Shown here piece by piece: positions 45,387-54,313 of a DNA stretch of 64,000 nucleotides. This DNA comes from an uncultured Acetobacterium sp. (GTDB taxonomy: Bacteria > Bacillota > Clostridia > Eubacteriales > Eubacteriaceae), in contig NZ_OY760905.1 in NCBI RefSeq assembly GCF_963664135.1, positions 3,126,736 through 3,190,735 of the forward strand, in the 5' to 3' direction. A program made the position numbers and the translations under genes. Under the pieces are notes generated by a model. That model made no database searches. It was not told the DNA's origin and saw only the letters and a program-made list of their open reading frames with translations. Every line of letters begins with the position of its first letter. The stretch's first letter is position 1.

Positions 45387-47408
45387 ATGGAAAAGACACA
45401 ACGGATTATCATTAAGAATAAAAATGGTCTTCATACACGAGTGGCAGCAATGGTTGCCAGACAATCACAGAAGATTGAAAAAATATGGGATTGCCAACTT
45501 TATCTGCGCAGAATTAATTCTCAGGAGGGGGTACCTTGTAACAGTGTTTTGCCGTTGGTCTCGTTAAAAGTAAAGAATGGTGAACTGGTGGAGGTTTATA
45601 GTCATGATTCAGGAAGTGATGAAGCCGTTTATAAACTGGCTTCTTTTTTAGGGCAAACAGCGGAGCTGGAAGTCCCAGAAAATGAGGTGATTGACAGTAT
45701 TTTACAGGAAAATACCTTAGCCAGTGAAAAAATTTTTGAAAGTATCAATAATGGCCTCATAGCGATGGACAGCAATGGCATTATCAATATTTTTAATCGT
45801 GCGGCAGAAGAAATCACCGGAATTAATGCGAAAGATATTATCGGTAAAAAGGGTGATGAGTGGGTGCCGAATTTTAATTTAACGGATTTGCTTTATTCAA
45901 AAAGAGAAAATCTTGGTTTTAAGCAAAAAATTGGTGAAAAATGGGTAATAACAAACAAGAGTCCCATCATTGTTGATGAAGAGGTAGTTGGTGGTGTTGT
46001 TGTATTTCAGGATATTTCCCAAATAGAGGAATTATCTTGGGAACTTCACAGTGTTAAAGAGTTGAAAGAAAAGCTGAATAATATTCTTGAAACAGTTGAT
46101 GATGGAATCTGTATGATTAACCGGTGTCAGGAAGTTACTTATGTCAATCATCCTTTTGTTAAAATGTTTAAAAAGGAAGGGACACAGGTATTAACACGAA
46201 AAATACATGAACTTTTTCCAAAAGAAAAATTTGGAGAAGCCTTTTTTTTAGGAAAAGATGAGAATATTATCACAACAAAGGATGGTCGGGAATTCATTTT
46301 GCATGCCCGTCCGATTATCATTGAGTCAAAATTTAGAGGAAATGTTGTTGTGGCAAAAGAACTGACAGAAATTGCCAAGCTTGCCGATCGGATTGAATTA
46401 TTGGCTCAAAAAACCCAGTTCTTACAGGAAGAGCTTGCCAAAAAAGAAGGACTTAATCAGTCTTTCAACAATATAGTTGGTAAAAGTGGCGCTTTAATTG
46501 AAAGTTTGACGGTAGCTTCGAAGGCATCACGAACGGATGCTGCTGTTTTGATTCGGGGAGAGAGCGGTACCGGAAAAGAAATGGTGGCAAGATCCATCCA
46601 TCTGGCTGGTTCTCGAAGGAGCAAGCCGTTTGTTGGAATGAATTGCGCTGCTATTCCATCGAATTTGTTGGAGAGCGAATTGTTTGGGTATGAAAAGGGT
46701 GCTTTTACGGGTGCATATAAGGAAAAGCGGGGAAAATTTGAAATAGCAAGCGGAGGTACCATTTTTCTGGATGAAATCGGTGATATGGATAAAGCGATGC
46801 AGGCAAAACTTTTGAGAGTATTGCAGGAACAGGAAATTGAACGAATCGGTGGCGTTAAACCGATAAAAATAGATGTGCGGGTGATTGCAGCAACGAACAG
46901 TCCGCTTGAAGAAATGATGAAAGAGGGAACCTTTCGCAGGGATCTCTATTATCGTCTTAATGTGATCACCGTTTTACTTCCTCCTTTACGTCAGCGAAAG
47001 GGTGATATTCCCTTATTAGTGGAGCATTTCACGGAGAAAATAAGCAAAAAGTATGATTTGCCAAAGTGCGCGATTAAAAAAAATGCCTTAACGGCACTGG
47101 AACATTATCATTTTCCGGGAAATGTTAGAGAATTAGAGAATATGATTGAAGGTGGGATGACTCTTTCTAACACCGAATGGATTACACTTGATGATTTACC
47201 AAGCTATTTATGGGACGAAATTGATAATTTAAGAACAATAGAGAATACGTTTTCATTAGATGGGGATAATCTCCCCACTTTTGAGGAAATGGAGCGAACA
47301 CTGATTGAGAAAGCGATAATAAAACATGGAAGTTTTCGAAAAGCCGGTCTGGCATTGGGTTTAGACCATAAAACGATTGCGAATAAAGTCAAAAAATATC
47401 AGCTTTAA
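45387..47408 (+). CDS. Sigma-54-dependent activator with N-terminal HPr domain
   Basis: The 673-residue protein starts with an HPr domain (about 1-95) that keeps both phosphorylation sites: His in [10 protein letters not shown] and Ser in [11 protein letters not shown]. Two PAS domains follow (about 115-225 and 235-345), then an AAA+ domain with GESGTGKE (Walker A, about 390), GAFTGA (sigma-54 contact) and FLDEIGDMD (Walker B), and a C-terminal Fis-type helix-turn-helix (about 640-673, [18 protein letters not shown]). It should activate the flanking dha operon with sigma-54 RNA polymerase. The HPr domain implies control by PTS phosphorylation. Start after AGAAGGAGG. Confidence 0.92.
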   Translation: MEKTQRIIIKNKNGLHTRVAAMVARQSQKIEKIWDCQLYLRRINSQEGVPCNSVLPLVSLKVKNGELVEVYSHDSGSDEAVYKLASFLGQTAELEVPENEVIDSILQENTLASEKIFESINNGLIAMDSNGIINIFNRAAEEITGINAKDIIGKKGDEWVPNFNLTDLLYSKRENLGFKQKIGEKWVITNKSPIIVDEEVVGGVVVFQDISQIEELSWELHSVKELKEKLNNILETVDDGICMINRCQEVTYVNHPFVKMFKKEGTQVLTRKIHELFPKEKFGEAFFLGKDENIITTKDGREFILHARPIIIESKFRGNVVVAKELTEIAKLADRIELLAQKTQFLQEELAKKEGLNQSFNNIVGKSGALIESLTVASKASRTDAAVLIRGESGTGKEMVARSIHLAGSRRSKPFVGMNCAAIPSNLLESELFGYEKGAFTGAYKEKRGKFEIASGGTIFLDEIGDMDKAMQAKLLRVLQEQEIERIGGVKPIKIDVRVIAATNSPLEEMMKEGTFRRDLYYRLNVITVLLPPLRQRKGDIPLLVEHFTEKISKKYDLPKCAIKKNALTALEHYHFPGNVRELENMIEGGMTLSNTEWITLDDLPSYLWDEIDNLRTIENTFSLDGDNLPTFEEMERTLIEKAIIKHGSFRKAGLALGLDHKTIANKVKKYQL

Positions 47409-47416
47409 TAACAGGT

Positions 47417-47432
47417 TGGCATGAATATTGCT
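47417..47432 (+). promoter_or_regulatory. Sigma-54 promoter of dhaM
   Basis: TGGCATG-AATA-TTGCT matches the -24/-12 consensus TGGCAYR-N4-TTGCW exactly, nine bases after the activator stop codon and 140 bases before dhaM. Confidence 0.88.
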
Positions 47433-47572
47433 GTCATTATGATACCAGAACACATTTTAATTCTTAAAGTAGATTGCAAAAAAGTAGATCAAGATAAGTA
47501 GAATCGAACCAGCTTTAGAGATTAAGACATTTTGCAATACTAAGGGAAATTTTGAAGAAAGGAGGAAAAATA

Positions 47573-47968
47573 ATGACAGGAGTAATTATTGTATCACATA
47601 GTGAAAAATTGGCAGAAGGTCTAAGAGATATTGTGATGGAAATGAATGATGGAAGTGTTGAAATTATTGCGGCTGGCGGCGCTGATGGTGGCCGCATTGG
47701 GACGAATACCCTAAAAATTAAAGCCGCGGTTGAAGCGTTAGCAGAACGCGATCATATTTTGATTTTTGTTGATCTGGGAAGTGCGGTACTATGTAGCGAA
47801 ACGGCAATAGAAATGTTGGATGAAAGCATCCAGAACAAGGTTCATATCGTCGATGCACCATTGGTTGAAGGGGTTGTTGGAGGCGTTATTCAAGCAACCA
47901 TTTGTAATGATTTAGAACAAATTATTGCAACAGCTAAGGAAGGCGCAAGTCTAAGAAAAATCTGCTAA
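47573..47968 (+). CDS. dhaM: PTS-dependent dihydroxyacetone kinase phosphotransferase subunit DhaM
   Basis: The 131-residue mannose-EIIA-like protein has the phospho-acceptor His9 in GVIIVSHSEKLAEGL and GGADGGRIGTN and LVDLGSAVLCSE motifs. It takes phosphate from HPr and hands it to the ADP bound on DhaL. Only the EIIA domain is present, unlike E. coli DhaM, which carries HPr and EI domains; general PTS proteins must be supplied elsewhere. The ATG follows AAAGGAGGAAAA. A sigma-54 promoter lies upstream and another follows in the gap before dhaK. Confidence 0.9.
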   Translation: MTGVIIVSHSEKLAEGLRDIVMEMNDGSVEIIAAGGADGGRIGTNTLKIKAAVEALAERDHILIFVDLGSAVLCSETAIEMLDESIQNKVHIVDAPLVEGVVGGVIQATICNDLEQIIATAKEGASLRKIC

Positions 47969-48006
47969 TGTGGGTATAATATCCCCATGTGGGTAATGTA
48001 TCCCCG
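47969..48006 (+). promoter_or_regulatory. Tandem 19-bp repeat, candidate upstream activator sites
   Basis: TGTGGGTATAATATCCCCA is followed without gap by TGTGGGTAATGTATCCCCG, identical at 15 of 19 positions. Each copy has imperfect dyad symmetry (TGTGGGTA against TATCCCCA). They begin right after the dhaM stop and end 50 bases before the -24 element of the dhaK promoter, the usual zone for enhancer-binding proteins. Confidence 0.7.
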
Positions 48007-48056
48007 ATTCAAGGCAACTAAACCTTGCGGAGTACCCATTTTAAAGGGTTTTATTC

Positions 48057-48072
48057 TGGCATGGTTCTTGCA
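48057..48072 (+). promoter_or_regulatory. Sigma-54 promoter of dhaK
   Basis: TGGCATG-GTTC-TTGCA matches the -24/-12 consensus exactly, 39 bases before dhaK. Confidence 0.9.
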
Positions 48073-48110
48073 TACAGTAAACGTATACAATTTTTTTTCA
48101 GGAGGATGAA

Positions 48111-49118
48111 ATGAAACGATTTATTAATGATCCCTATGATGTAGTTGAAGAGATGTTGGAAGGTTATGTTCTGGCCCACAAAGATTATGTGGAATTACTC
48201 ACAGAAGGGGAAGCCCAGGGAAGAGTTGTTTTAAGTAAAGCCGCAAAGAAAAAAGACAAAGTTGGTGTTATCATTGGTGGTGGGTCAGGCCATGAACCAT
48301 TATTTTTAGGTTACGTGGGACCGGGATTTGTTGATGCCGCAGTTATTGGCAATATCAACACTTCACCCTCTCCAGATCCTTGTTATGCTGCGGCAAAAGC
48401 AGTGGATACTGGAAAGGGCTGTATCTATCTGTATGGAAACTATGCCGGTGATGTAATGAATTTTGATATGGGTGCAGAAAAGGCAGATGAAGAAGATGGC
48501 ATCCGAGTCGAAACAGTACTGACAACGGATGATGTCATTTCTTCAGAAAATATTGAGGACCGACGTGGTATTGCGGGGATGTTCTTTGTCTTTAAAGCCA
48601 CCAGCGCCAAAGCTGATATGGGCGGAGATTTAGATGAAGTTGTCGCTGCTGCACAAAAATGTAATGGCGCAATGAGAACCATGGGGGTAGCAATGTCATC
48701 GCCAACCTTACCGTCAAAAGGTGGTCCAATTTTTGAAATGGAAGAAGGCGATATGGAAATCGGCATGGGGCTCCATGGCGAACCGGGAGTACGACGTGGA
48801 AAAATTGAACCAGCGGATAAGGTAGTTGATCAAATTATGGAACCAATTCTAGCGGACCTTCCTTATGTCGAAGGCGATGAAGTCTATGTAATGGTTAATA
48901 GTTTGGGTGCGACACCACTTCAGGATTTGCATATTTGTTTCCGTCGGGTTGCTCAAATTTTGGAAGCGAAAGGAATTACTATCTACAAATCAATTATTGG
49001 CTGCATAGCATCTTCTATGGATATGGCCGGAATGTCGATAACATTGGTTAAACTGGATGATGAATTAAAAGAATTACTTGACTATCCTTGTGATGCACCA
49101 TATTTTACCCAGTTATAA
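48111..49118 (+). CDS. dhaK: Dihydroxyacetone kinase substrate-binding subunit DhaK
   Basis: The 335-residue DhaK has GGGSGHEPLFLGYVGPGF (about 56-73), YAGDVMNFDMGAEKA and the covalent-substrate histidine in GMGLHGEPGVRRGK (about 218). The keto-sugar binds as a hemiaminal to this His and is phosphorylated by DhaL-ADP. Homologues also use L- or D-erythrulose, so the substrate here should be treated as a short ketose. It is driven by the sigma-54 promoter 39 bases upstream. A good AGGAGG precedes the ATG. Confidence 0.93.
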   Translation: MKRFINDPYDVVEEMLEGYVLAHKDYVELLTEGEAQGRVVLSKAAKKKDKVGVIIGGGSGHEPLFLGYVGPGFVDAAVIGNINTSPSPDPCYAAAKAVDTGKGCIYLYGNYAGDVMNFDMGAEKADEEDGIRVETVLTTDDVISSENIEDRRGIAGMFFVFKATSAKADMGGDLDEVVAAAQKCNGAMRTMGVAMSSPTLPSKGGPIFEMEEGDMEIGMGLHGEPGVRRGKIEPADKVVDQIMEPILADLPYVEGDEVYVMVNSLGATPLQDLHICFRRVAQILEAKGITIYKSIIGCIASSMDMAGMSITLVKLDDELKELLDYPCDAPYFTQL

Positions 49119-49159
49119 TAACATAAACAATTAATAAAAAATTCATGTAATAAATGAAA

Positions 49160-49196
49160 AACCGCGGACAGCCCATCAAATGGGTTTTCCGTGGTT
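49160..49196 (+). other. Hairpin between dhaK and dhaL
   Basis: AACCGCGGA pairs with TCCGTGGTT and CCCAT with ATGGG inside. There is no U-run, so it probably protects or processes the mRNA rather than stopping transcription. Confidence 0.5.
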
Positions 49197-49295
49197 ATCG
49201 AACAGTTGATAAGTAAAAAAAAAAGAATCGATTGGATTATTCCATTTGCAACAATTGGATTATTTGTCCTTTAATCTATTATCAGGAGAAAAAAT

Positions 49296-49937
49296 ATGAG
49301 CGATTATATCTTGACTAAAGACTATTTTATTGCGGTAATTGAAGACCTTGTGGTTTTAGTGGAAGAGAAAAAAGACTATTTTATTGAGTTAGACTCAGCT
49401 ATTGGTGATGGAGACCATGGTATGAATTTAAGCATTGGTTTTCGTGAAGTGAATAAAAACTTGGAAACATGGAAGTCAGAAGACATAAATACGATTTTCA
49501 AAAATGCAGGGACAGCTTTATTAGACAAAGTAGGGGGGGCAGCAGGACCACTCTATGGGGGATTTTTTATGAAATTTGGTTTGCCGGTAAAAGGCAAAGA
49601 AGAAGTTGATTTTGATGAATTCATTCTTATGATGGAGTCGGGGGTTGCAATTATTGAAAAACGAGGGAAAGCTGTGGTAGGCGATAAAACCATGGTAGAT
49701 ACCTTGAGGCCTGCGTTGGATGCCTTGAAAGTTGCTTATACGGAGGAAGGGCTAGCACCTAAGGAAGCGATGAAAAAGGCTGTTGAAGTCGGTGAAGCCG
49801 GATCTGATTCAACCATTCCGATCATCGCAAAAAAAGGCCGGGCCATGCGTCTTGGAGAACGTGCCATTGGTCATCGGGATCCGGGATCTGCTTCTAGTGC
49901 GGCAATTCTGGAAGTTTTTTATAAACAAATGCCTTAA
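49296..49937 (+). CDS. dhaL: Dihydroxyacetone kinase ADP-binding subunit DhaL
   Basis: The 213-residue all-helical DhaL keeps the Mg-ADP aspartates in IGDGDHGMNLSIGF (about 33-46), GGAAGPLYGGFF, and VVGDKTMVDTLRPA and HRDPGSASSAAIL. The bound ADP is a permanent cofactor recharged by DhaM. It completes the DhaMKL set. The 177-base gap after dhaK with a hairpin suggests separate tuning of expression. Ribosome site CAGGAGA. Confidence 0.93.
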   Translation: MSDYILTKDYFIAVIEDLVVLVEEKKDYFIELDSAIGDGDHGMNLSIGFREVNKNLETWKSEDINTIFKNAGTALLDKVGGAAGPLYGGFFMKFGLPVKGKEEVDFDEFILMMESGVAIIEKRGKAVVGDKTMVDTLRPALDALKVAYTEEGLAPKEAMKKAVEVGEAGSDSTIPIIAKKGRAMRLGERAIGHRDPGSASSAAILEVFYKQMP

Positions 49938-50015
49938 AAATAGATGTCGATAAATTAGGTGATTAATCGAGTGTTTTAAACAGGAGTTATTGCAACTGCA
50001 GTAGAAATATTTTTT

Positions 50016-50046
50016 CATGCTGCTTTTGCAACAGCTCTTTTTTTGA
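50016..50046 (+). terminator. Terminator after dhaL
   Basis: A short GCTG/CAGC stem is followed by TCTTTTTTT. The stem is small, so confidence is moderate. Confidence 0.5.
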
Positions 50047-50205
50047 TGCGGACCTGTAGGATCTAATGGGTAAAAAGTATTAAAAGTCGAAGAATTGTTA
50101 TCAATAACATAATTTAGTTTTCATATATGAATGATTATGATAAAATGAGCCAGATTATCGATTGAAAATCGGTAAATAGTTAAAGTAAAACCGGGAGTAT
50201 TATGA

Positions 50206-51144
50206 ATGAATAGTTTCTATCTGGCCTTTTCAGTTGTTTGCCCACTCTTTTTAATGATGGCATTGGGTTATTTGCTCAGAAAACTGGGCTTTTTTAATGA
50301 ACGCTTATTAAATGAATTAAATAGTTTGTGTTTTAAGGTTTTTTTACCGATTCTGTTGTTTATTAATGTTTATCAGTCAGACGCCGTAGATGTGTTTCAG
50401 CCTCAACTTGTGATTTTTGCGGTTGTCAGTGTGGTCGCCTCGTATCTGCTTGTTTTTATCAGTGTGCCGTTCTTAGAAAAAGAAAATAACAAGCGCGGCG
50501 TTTTGATTCAGGGTATTTTCAGAAGTAATTTTATTTTGTTTGGCATTACCATGACCATTTCGCTTTATGGCAATGATTATGTCGGCACCACGGCAGTGCT
50601 GATTGCCTTTGTGATCCCGATTTTTAATATCCTCTCAGTGATCGCCCTGGAAGTATTCAGCGCCGGGCAGGTCAATCACAAGAAAATCTGGATCGGCATT
50701 CTGACCAATCCGTTAATTCTGGCCTCCGTGATTGCCTTTTTCTTTGTCCTCACCGGGCTAAGGTTGCCGGCAATTATTGAAACGACGACGGCTGACATTG
50801 CCAAGGTCGCGACGCCGCTGGCATTTATTATTTTAGGTGGATCATTTAAATTCTCCCGGATTATAAATAACATCAAACCGATTCTGATTGGTGTCAGCGG
50901 CCGACTGATCGTGATCCCCGTTGTATTTTTGTCCATTGCCATTGGTTTAGGCTTTCGCAATGAGGCCCTGGGGGCATTGTTGGCATTACTGGCTAGTCCC
51001 ACTGCGGTATCAAGCTTTGTCATGGCCCAACAAATGGAAGGGGATGGCGAACTAGCCGGACAATTGGTGGTGATCAGTTCATTTGCTTCCATTGTCACCA
51101 TCTTTATCTGGATTGCAGTGCTAAAACAAGGTAACTTTTTATAA
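50206..51144 (+). CDS. AEC-family (auxin efflux carrier-like) transporter
   Basis: The 312-residue membrane protein has about ten hydrophobic segments in two halves, with the AEC signs MALGYLLRKLGFFN near the start, FRSNFILFGITM, and ASPTAVSSFVMAQQM near the C-terminus. Bacterial members move small organic acids such as malate, but specificity is not predictable. It sits between the dha genes and the glpP leader and could belong functionally to either. The start ATG overlaps a short upstream frame; ribosome site CCGGGAG. Confidence 0.83.
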   Translation: MNSFYLAFSVVCPLFLMMALGYLLRKLGFFNERLLNELNSLCFKVFLPILLFINVYQSDAVDVFQPQLVIFAVVSVVASYLLVFISVPFLEKENNKRGVLIQGIFRSNFILFGITMTISLYGNDYVGTTAVLIAFVIPIFNILSVIALEVFSAGQVNHKKIWIGILTNPLILASVIAFFFVLTGLRLPAIIETTTADIAKVATPLAFIILGGSFKFSRIINNIKPILIGVSGRLIVIPVVFLSIAIGLGFRNEALGALLALLASPTAVSSFVMAQQMEGDGELAGQLVVISSFASIVTIFIWIAVLKQGNFL

Positions 51145-51158
51145 GTTTAAGACAGACC

Positions 51159-51187
51159 TTGACAGCGAGATAAAATAATAATAGAAT
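51159..51187 (+). promoter_or_regulatory. Promoter of the glpP operon
   Basis: TTGACA, 17 bases, TAGAAT. Transcription would start near 51194, giving a leader of about 185 bases. Confidence 0.75.
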
Positions 51188-51267
51188 TAGAACAAGTAAA
51201 CCATTACAATAAAATGAATACAAGAATAAATATAATAGAATAAAAACAGGGCAAGAGTTTTAGAGAT

Positions 51268-51340
51268 GTCCGTATGATACTGTGGGTGCGTCACACCGGG
51301 ATTTCCGGGAGTTGCTCTTTTGTATGATGCGGGCTTTTTT
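51268..51340 (+). promoter_or_regulatory. Terminator/antiterminator leader of glpP
   Basis: GTCCGTATGATAC pairs with GTATGATGCGGGC (12 of 13, counting two G-U pairs) and is followed by six T, forming an intrinsic terminator. Inside are GTG..CAC and CCGG-GATTT-CCGG stems. GlpP proteins act by relieving such terminators when glycerol 3-phosphate is present, so glpP probably controls its own operon here. Confidence 0.65.
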
Positions 51341-51380
51341 CATGTTTGAAAAGACACAGTTCGTGTCTCGGGAAGGAAAT

Positions 51381-51992
51381 ATGTTGCAAACAAAAAACTT
51401 GAATAAGAAAAACTCAGATAGTCAGAATGCTTGCAAAGCATTAAAGTTTAATACCGTTATTCCGTCCGTCCATCAACGCAAAGAATTGCTTTACGCCATG
51501 GAAAAAACCGATGTTGACTGGATTATGCTTAAATTAGGAGATGTCAACTCTCTGCCGCAATTAGTAGGTCATATTCATCGGGCCGGAAAAAAGGTGATGG
51601 TTCATCAGGATTCAATTAGAGGAATAGCCCGGGATAAAATGGGCATTCAATATATGGCCAACTGTGGGGTCGATTGTGTCATTACCATGAAATCTCTCTG
51701 CGTGAAATATATTAAAGAAGCCGGCATGATTTCGGCGTTTGGATTTTTCGTCATCGATTCGGATGCTTGTCGAACTGGCTTGATCAATATCAAAGAACAT
51801 CAACCAGATGTGGTTATTCTGATGCCGGGCACCATTCCCGAACAGATTATCCGAGAGATCAAAGGTGAAACCAGGGCACCCATCATCCTCGGGGGCTTAA
51901 TGACAACCAACGAACAGATCACCAATGCTATGAAAATAGGGGTTGCATCTGTAGCCACCAGTCAAGTGGAACTCTGGAATCTTAAGGATTGA
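51381..51992 (+). CDS. glpP: Glycerol-3-phosphate-responsive antiterminator GlpP
   Basis: The 203-residue protein has the GlpP TIM-barrel-like sequence: LKFNTVIPSVHQRKELLYAM, LKLGDVNSLPQLV, KKVMVHQDSIRGIARDKMG and GLMTTNEQITNAMKIGV. It binds glycerol 3-phosphate and a leader mRNA to prevent early termination. The leader at 51268-51340 is the likely target. The ATG follows GGAAGGAAAT; a longer in-frame read-through of the leader has no ribosome site. The SGNH hydrolase, amidohydrolase and glycerol kinase genes follow at short distances. Confidence 0.9.
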   Translation: MLQTKNLNKKNSDSQNACKALKFNTVIPSVHQRKELLYAMEKTDVDWIMLKLGDVNSLPQLVGHIHRAGKKVMVHQDSIRGIARDKMGIQYMANCGVDCVITMKSLCVKYIKEAGMISAFGFFVIDSDACRTGLINIKEHQPDVVILMPGTIPEQIIREIKGETRAPIILGGLMTTNEQITNAMKIGVASVATSQVELWNLKD

Positions 51993-52040
51993 CACAGTTA
52001 ACATTGTTATCAAAAAATTATATAAATGGAGGAAAAATTC

Positions 52041-52688
52041 ATGAAAAATGTGATGATTTTTGGCGATTCAAACACCTGGGGATGGGATCCATCCAATGAT
52101 TTAGTATCCGTGATCAAACGGTGGCCGGATGAAGTTCGTTGGACCGGTGTTCTCCAGACCGAATTAGGCAATGACTACAAGGTTATCCCGGAAGGCTTGA
52201 ATGGACGCACCACGGTTTGGGATGATCCCATTGAAGAATACCGTTGTGGCAAACAACACATTATTCCCTTGTTGGATACTCACGCCCCCCTGGATTTGGT
52301 TATTATCATGATTGGCACCAATGATTTAAAATGCCGTTATACCGTTACGGCTCAGGATATTGCCAACGGTGCCAGCCTCATTCTGGATAAAACGATGGCT
52401 CAGGTTGGTGCTTTTGGCCCAGCTGGACCAAAGGTGTTGTTTATTGCCCCGCCGCCAATTGGTCACATTGAGAATGGCATCTTTAAATTTATGTTTGAAG
52501 GTAATCAGGAAAAATCAATCCAGATGGCAGAATTCTATCAAGGGGTCGCCGAAAGTCGGGGCGTGTCTTTCTTTGATGCTGGTTTGGTTGCCAAAGCTAG
52601 TGCAATTGACGGACTCCATTTAGATGCGGACAGCCATGCCGCTTTGGGTAAAGCTGTCGCTGCTGAAGTTAAAAAGATATTAGGATAA
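52041..52688 (+). CDS. SGNH/GDSL-family esterase
   Basis: The 215-residue hydrolase has block I FGDSNTWGWDP (Ser nucleophile, about residue 9), the Gly block in EGLNGRTTV, block III IGTNDLK (Asn) and block V DGLHLDADSH (Asp and His). There is no signal peptide, so it acts in the cytoplasm. It resembles arylesterase/acyltransferase members. Its place between glpP and glycerol kinase suggests it may free glycerol or an acyl group from an ester, but that is inference. ATG at 52041 follows TGGAGG. Confidence 0.88.
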   Translation: MKNVMIFGDSNTWGWDPSNDLVSVIKRWPDEVRWTGVLQTELGNDYKVIPEGLNGRTTVWDDPIEEYRCGKQHIIPLLDTHAPLDLVIIMIGTNDLKCRYTVTAQDIANGASLILDKTMAQVGAFGPAGPKVLFIAPPPIGHIENGIFKFMFEGNQEKSIQMAEFYQGVAESRGVSFFDAGLVAKASAIDGLHLDADSHAALGKAVAAEVKKILG

Positions 52689-52762
52689 GCGAAAAACCCA
52701 GGCGGCGTCAGCCGCCTGGAACATTGATAAGTATCGAGATCAAAATGAGGAAGGAGGCAGCA

Positions 52763-54301
52763 ATGGAAAACAAACTGGCCCTCATTAACGGAATTGGCAT
52801 CACCATGGATGAAGATCATCCGGATTGCCAGGGAATATATATAAAAAATGGCATCGTTGAAAAAATCGGCACCAGCCAAGAGATAAAAAAACTGGCCGAG
52901 TTGGAACAAGCCGAGATCATTGATCTCAAGAGCAAAACCTTTTTGCCCGGCCTTCATGATTGCCATGTTCATATGATGAGCACCGGCCTGTCGGCCATCG
53001 GAATCAATTTGTACGAGTGCCAATCCATCGCAGCTGTGCTGGAAAAGCTGGCTGCCGAAAAAAGTGCCAACGAACAGGAATGGATCTTTGGCTATGGGTT
53101 GGATGAATCCCGGTTGCAGGAGAAAAGACCCCCCAATGCCAGCGAATTGGATCAGCATTTTAGACACCGGCCGGTTTATCTGGTGGATCGGGGCCTGCAT
53201 TATACCCAGGTCAATACCATCGCAATGGAATTGATGGAATTTTCAGCAAGTGAAGAAGGTCTGGGCCGGGATCAAGCGGGAAATTTAACGGGAAGACTGC
53301 ACAGCCGGGCCAACAGTCACGCCCGAAAATATTTTTTTGACAAGATGACCTGGGAACAACGGGAAGCGGCCATTCGTCATACCGCCAAAATGGCGGTGGC
53401 AATGGGGGTCACCACCATCCATGCCATGGAAGGCGGTGATCTGTCTTCAGATGAAGACATTCCGGTATTTTTAGAAATCATCGACAGTTTGCCGATCCAT
53501 GTGGTGCTCCATTGGTGCAGTACCACGGTGCCGGAGGTGGTGGCCAAGGGACTGAAAATCATTGGCACTGATATCCTGTTGGATGGCTCCATTGGTTCAC
53601 GAACCGCTGCCTTTAAGGACCCTTATACAGATGATCCTGAATCGCTGGGAGAACTTTACTATTCCGATAGCTGGATCACCCACTACATTGAAACCGCTCA
53701 TCGAGCGGGACTGCAAACCGGTTTTCATGCCATTGGTCAGCGGGCCATTACTCAGGTTCTAAACTGTTTGGAACGGGCCCTGAACCACTATCCGGTTACC
53801 GATCATCGTTTTCGGATTGAGCATTTTGGTTTCCCGGATGACCGCGATATCAAGCGAGCGGCCGGCCTGGGAGCAGTGATTTCGACCCAACCGGCTTTTA
53901 CTTATTTACGTGGCGGACCCGATAGCGTCTATGGAGAACGGGTGGGCGAAGAGCGAAACCGCCGGGCTTATCCGATTCGTGATTTTATCGATGCCGGGCT
54001 TGTCGTCAATGGCGGATCAGATTCCAATGTGACTCCCATCAATCCGCTACTGGGGATTCATGCGGCAGTAAATCCGCCTTACATTCAGAATGCCATCACC
54101 CCCAACGAGGCCCTGCGGCTGTTTACCATTGATGGGGCCTTCACGGCTAAAGAAGAAAAAATACGCGGCAGTTTGATCCCGGGTAAAGCTGGCGATATCA
54201 CCGTTCTGGATCAAAATCCCCTGGCGGTATCACCGGAAACCATCAAGGATATTGGGGTAGCGATGACAATTTATCAAGGCAAGATTGTTTATAAAAAATA
54301 A
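52763..54301 (+). CDS. Amidohydrolase (YtcJ-like)
   Basis: The 512-residue metal-dependent hydrolase has LPGLHDCHVHMM (metal His pair, about 60-71), FHAIGQRAI, RIEHFGFPDD and the late metal Asp in VVNGGSDSNVTPINPL (about 420). This is the YtcJ-type amidohydrolase fold; homologues cleave exocyclic amide, formyl or enol-ether bonds and most have unknown substrates. The ATG follows AGGAAGGAGG. Only ten bases separate it from the kinase gene, so they are cotranscribed. Confidence 0.87.
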   Translation: MENKLALINGIGITMDEDHPDCQGIYIKNGIVEKIGTSQEIKKLAELEQAEIIDLKSKTFLPGLHDCHVHMMSTGLSAIGINLYECQSIAAVLEKLAAEKSANEQEWIFGYGLDESRLQEKRPPNASELDQHFRHRPVYLVDRGLHYTQVNTIAMELMEFSASEEGLGRDQAGNLTGRLHSRANSHARKYFFDKMTWEQREAAIRHTAKMAVAMGVTTIHAMEGGDLSSDEDIPVFLEIIDSLPIHVVLHWCSTTVPEVVAKGLKIIGTDILLDGSIGSRTAAFKDPYTDDPESLGELYYSDSWITHYIETAHRAGLQTGFHAIGQRAITQVLNCLERALNHYPVTDHRFRIEHFGFPDDRDIKRAAGLGAVISTQPAFTYLRGGPDSVYGERVGEERNRRAYPIRDFIDAGLVVNGGSDSNVTPINPLLGIHAAVNPPYIQNAITPNEALRLFTIDGAFTAKEEKIRGSLIPGKAGDITVLDQNPLAVSPETIKDIGVAMTIYQGKIVYKK

Positions 54302-54313
54302 AGGAGAAGCATG

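Noticed and set aside
52538..53200. 220-codon minus-strand frame
   Set aside because: It spans the junction of two confident plus-strand genes and opposes their conserved motifs.
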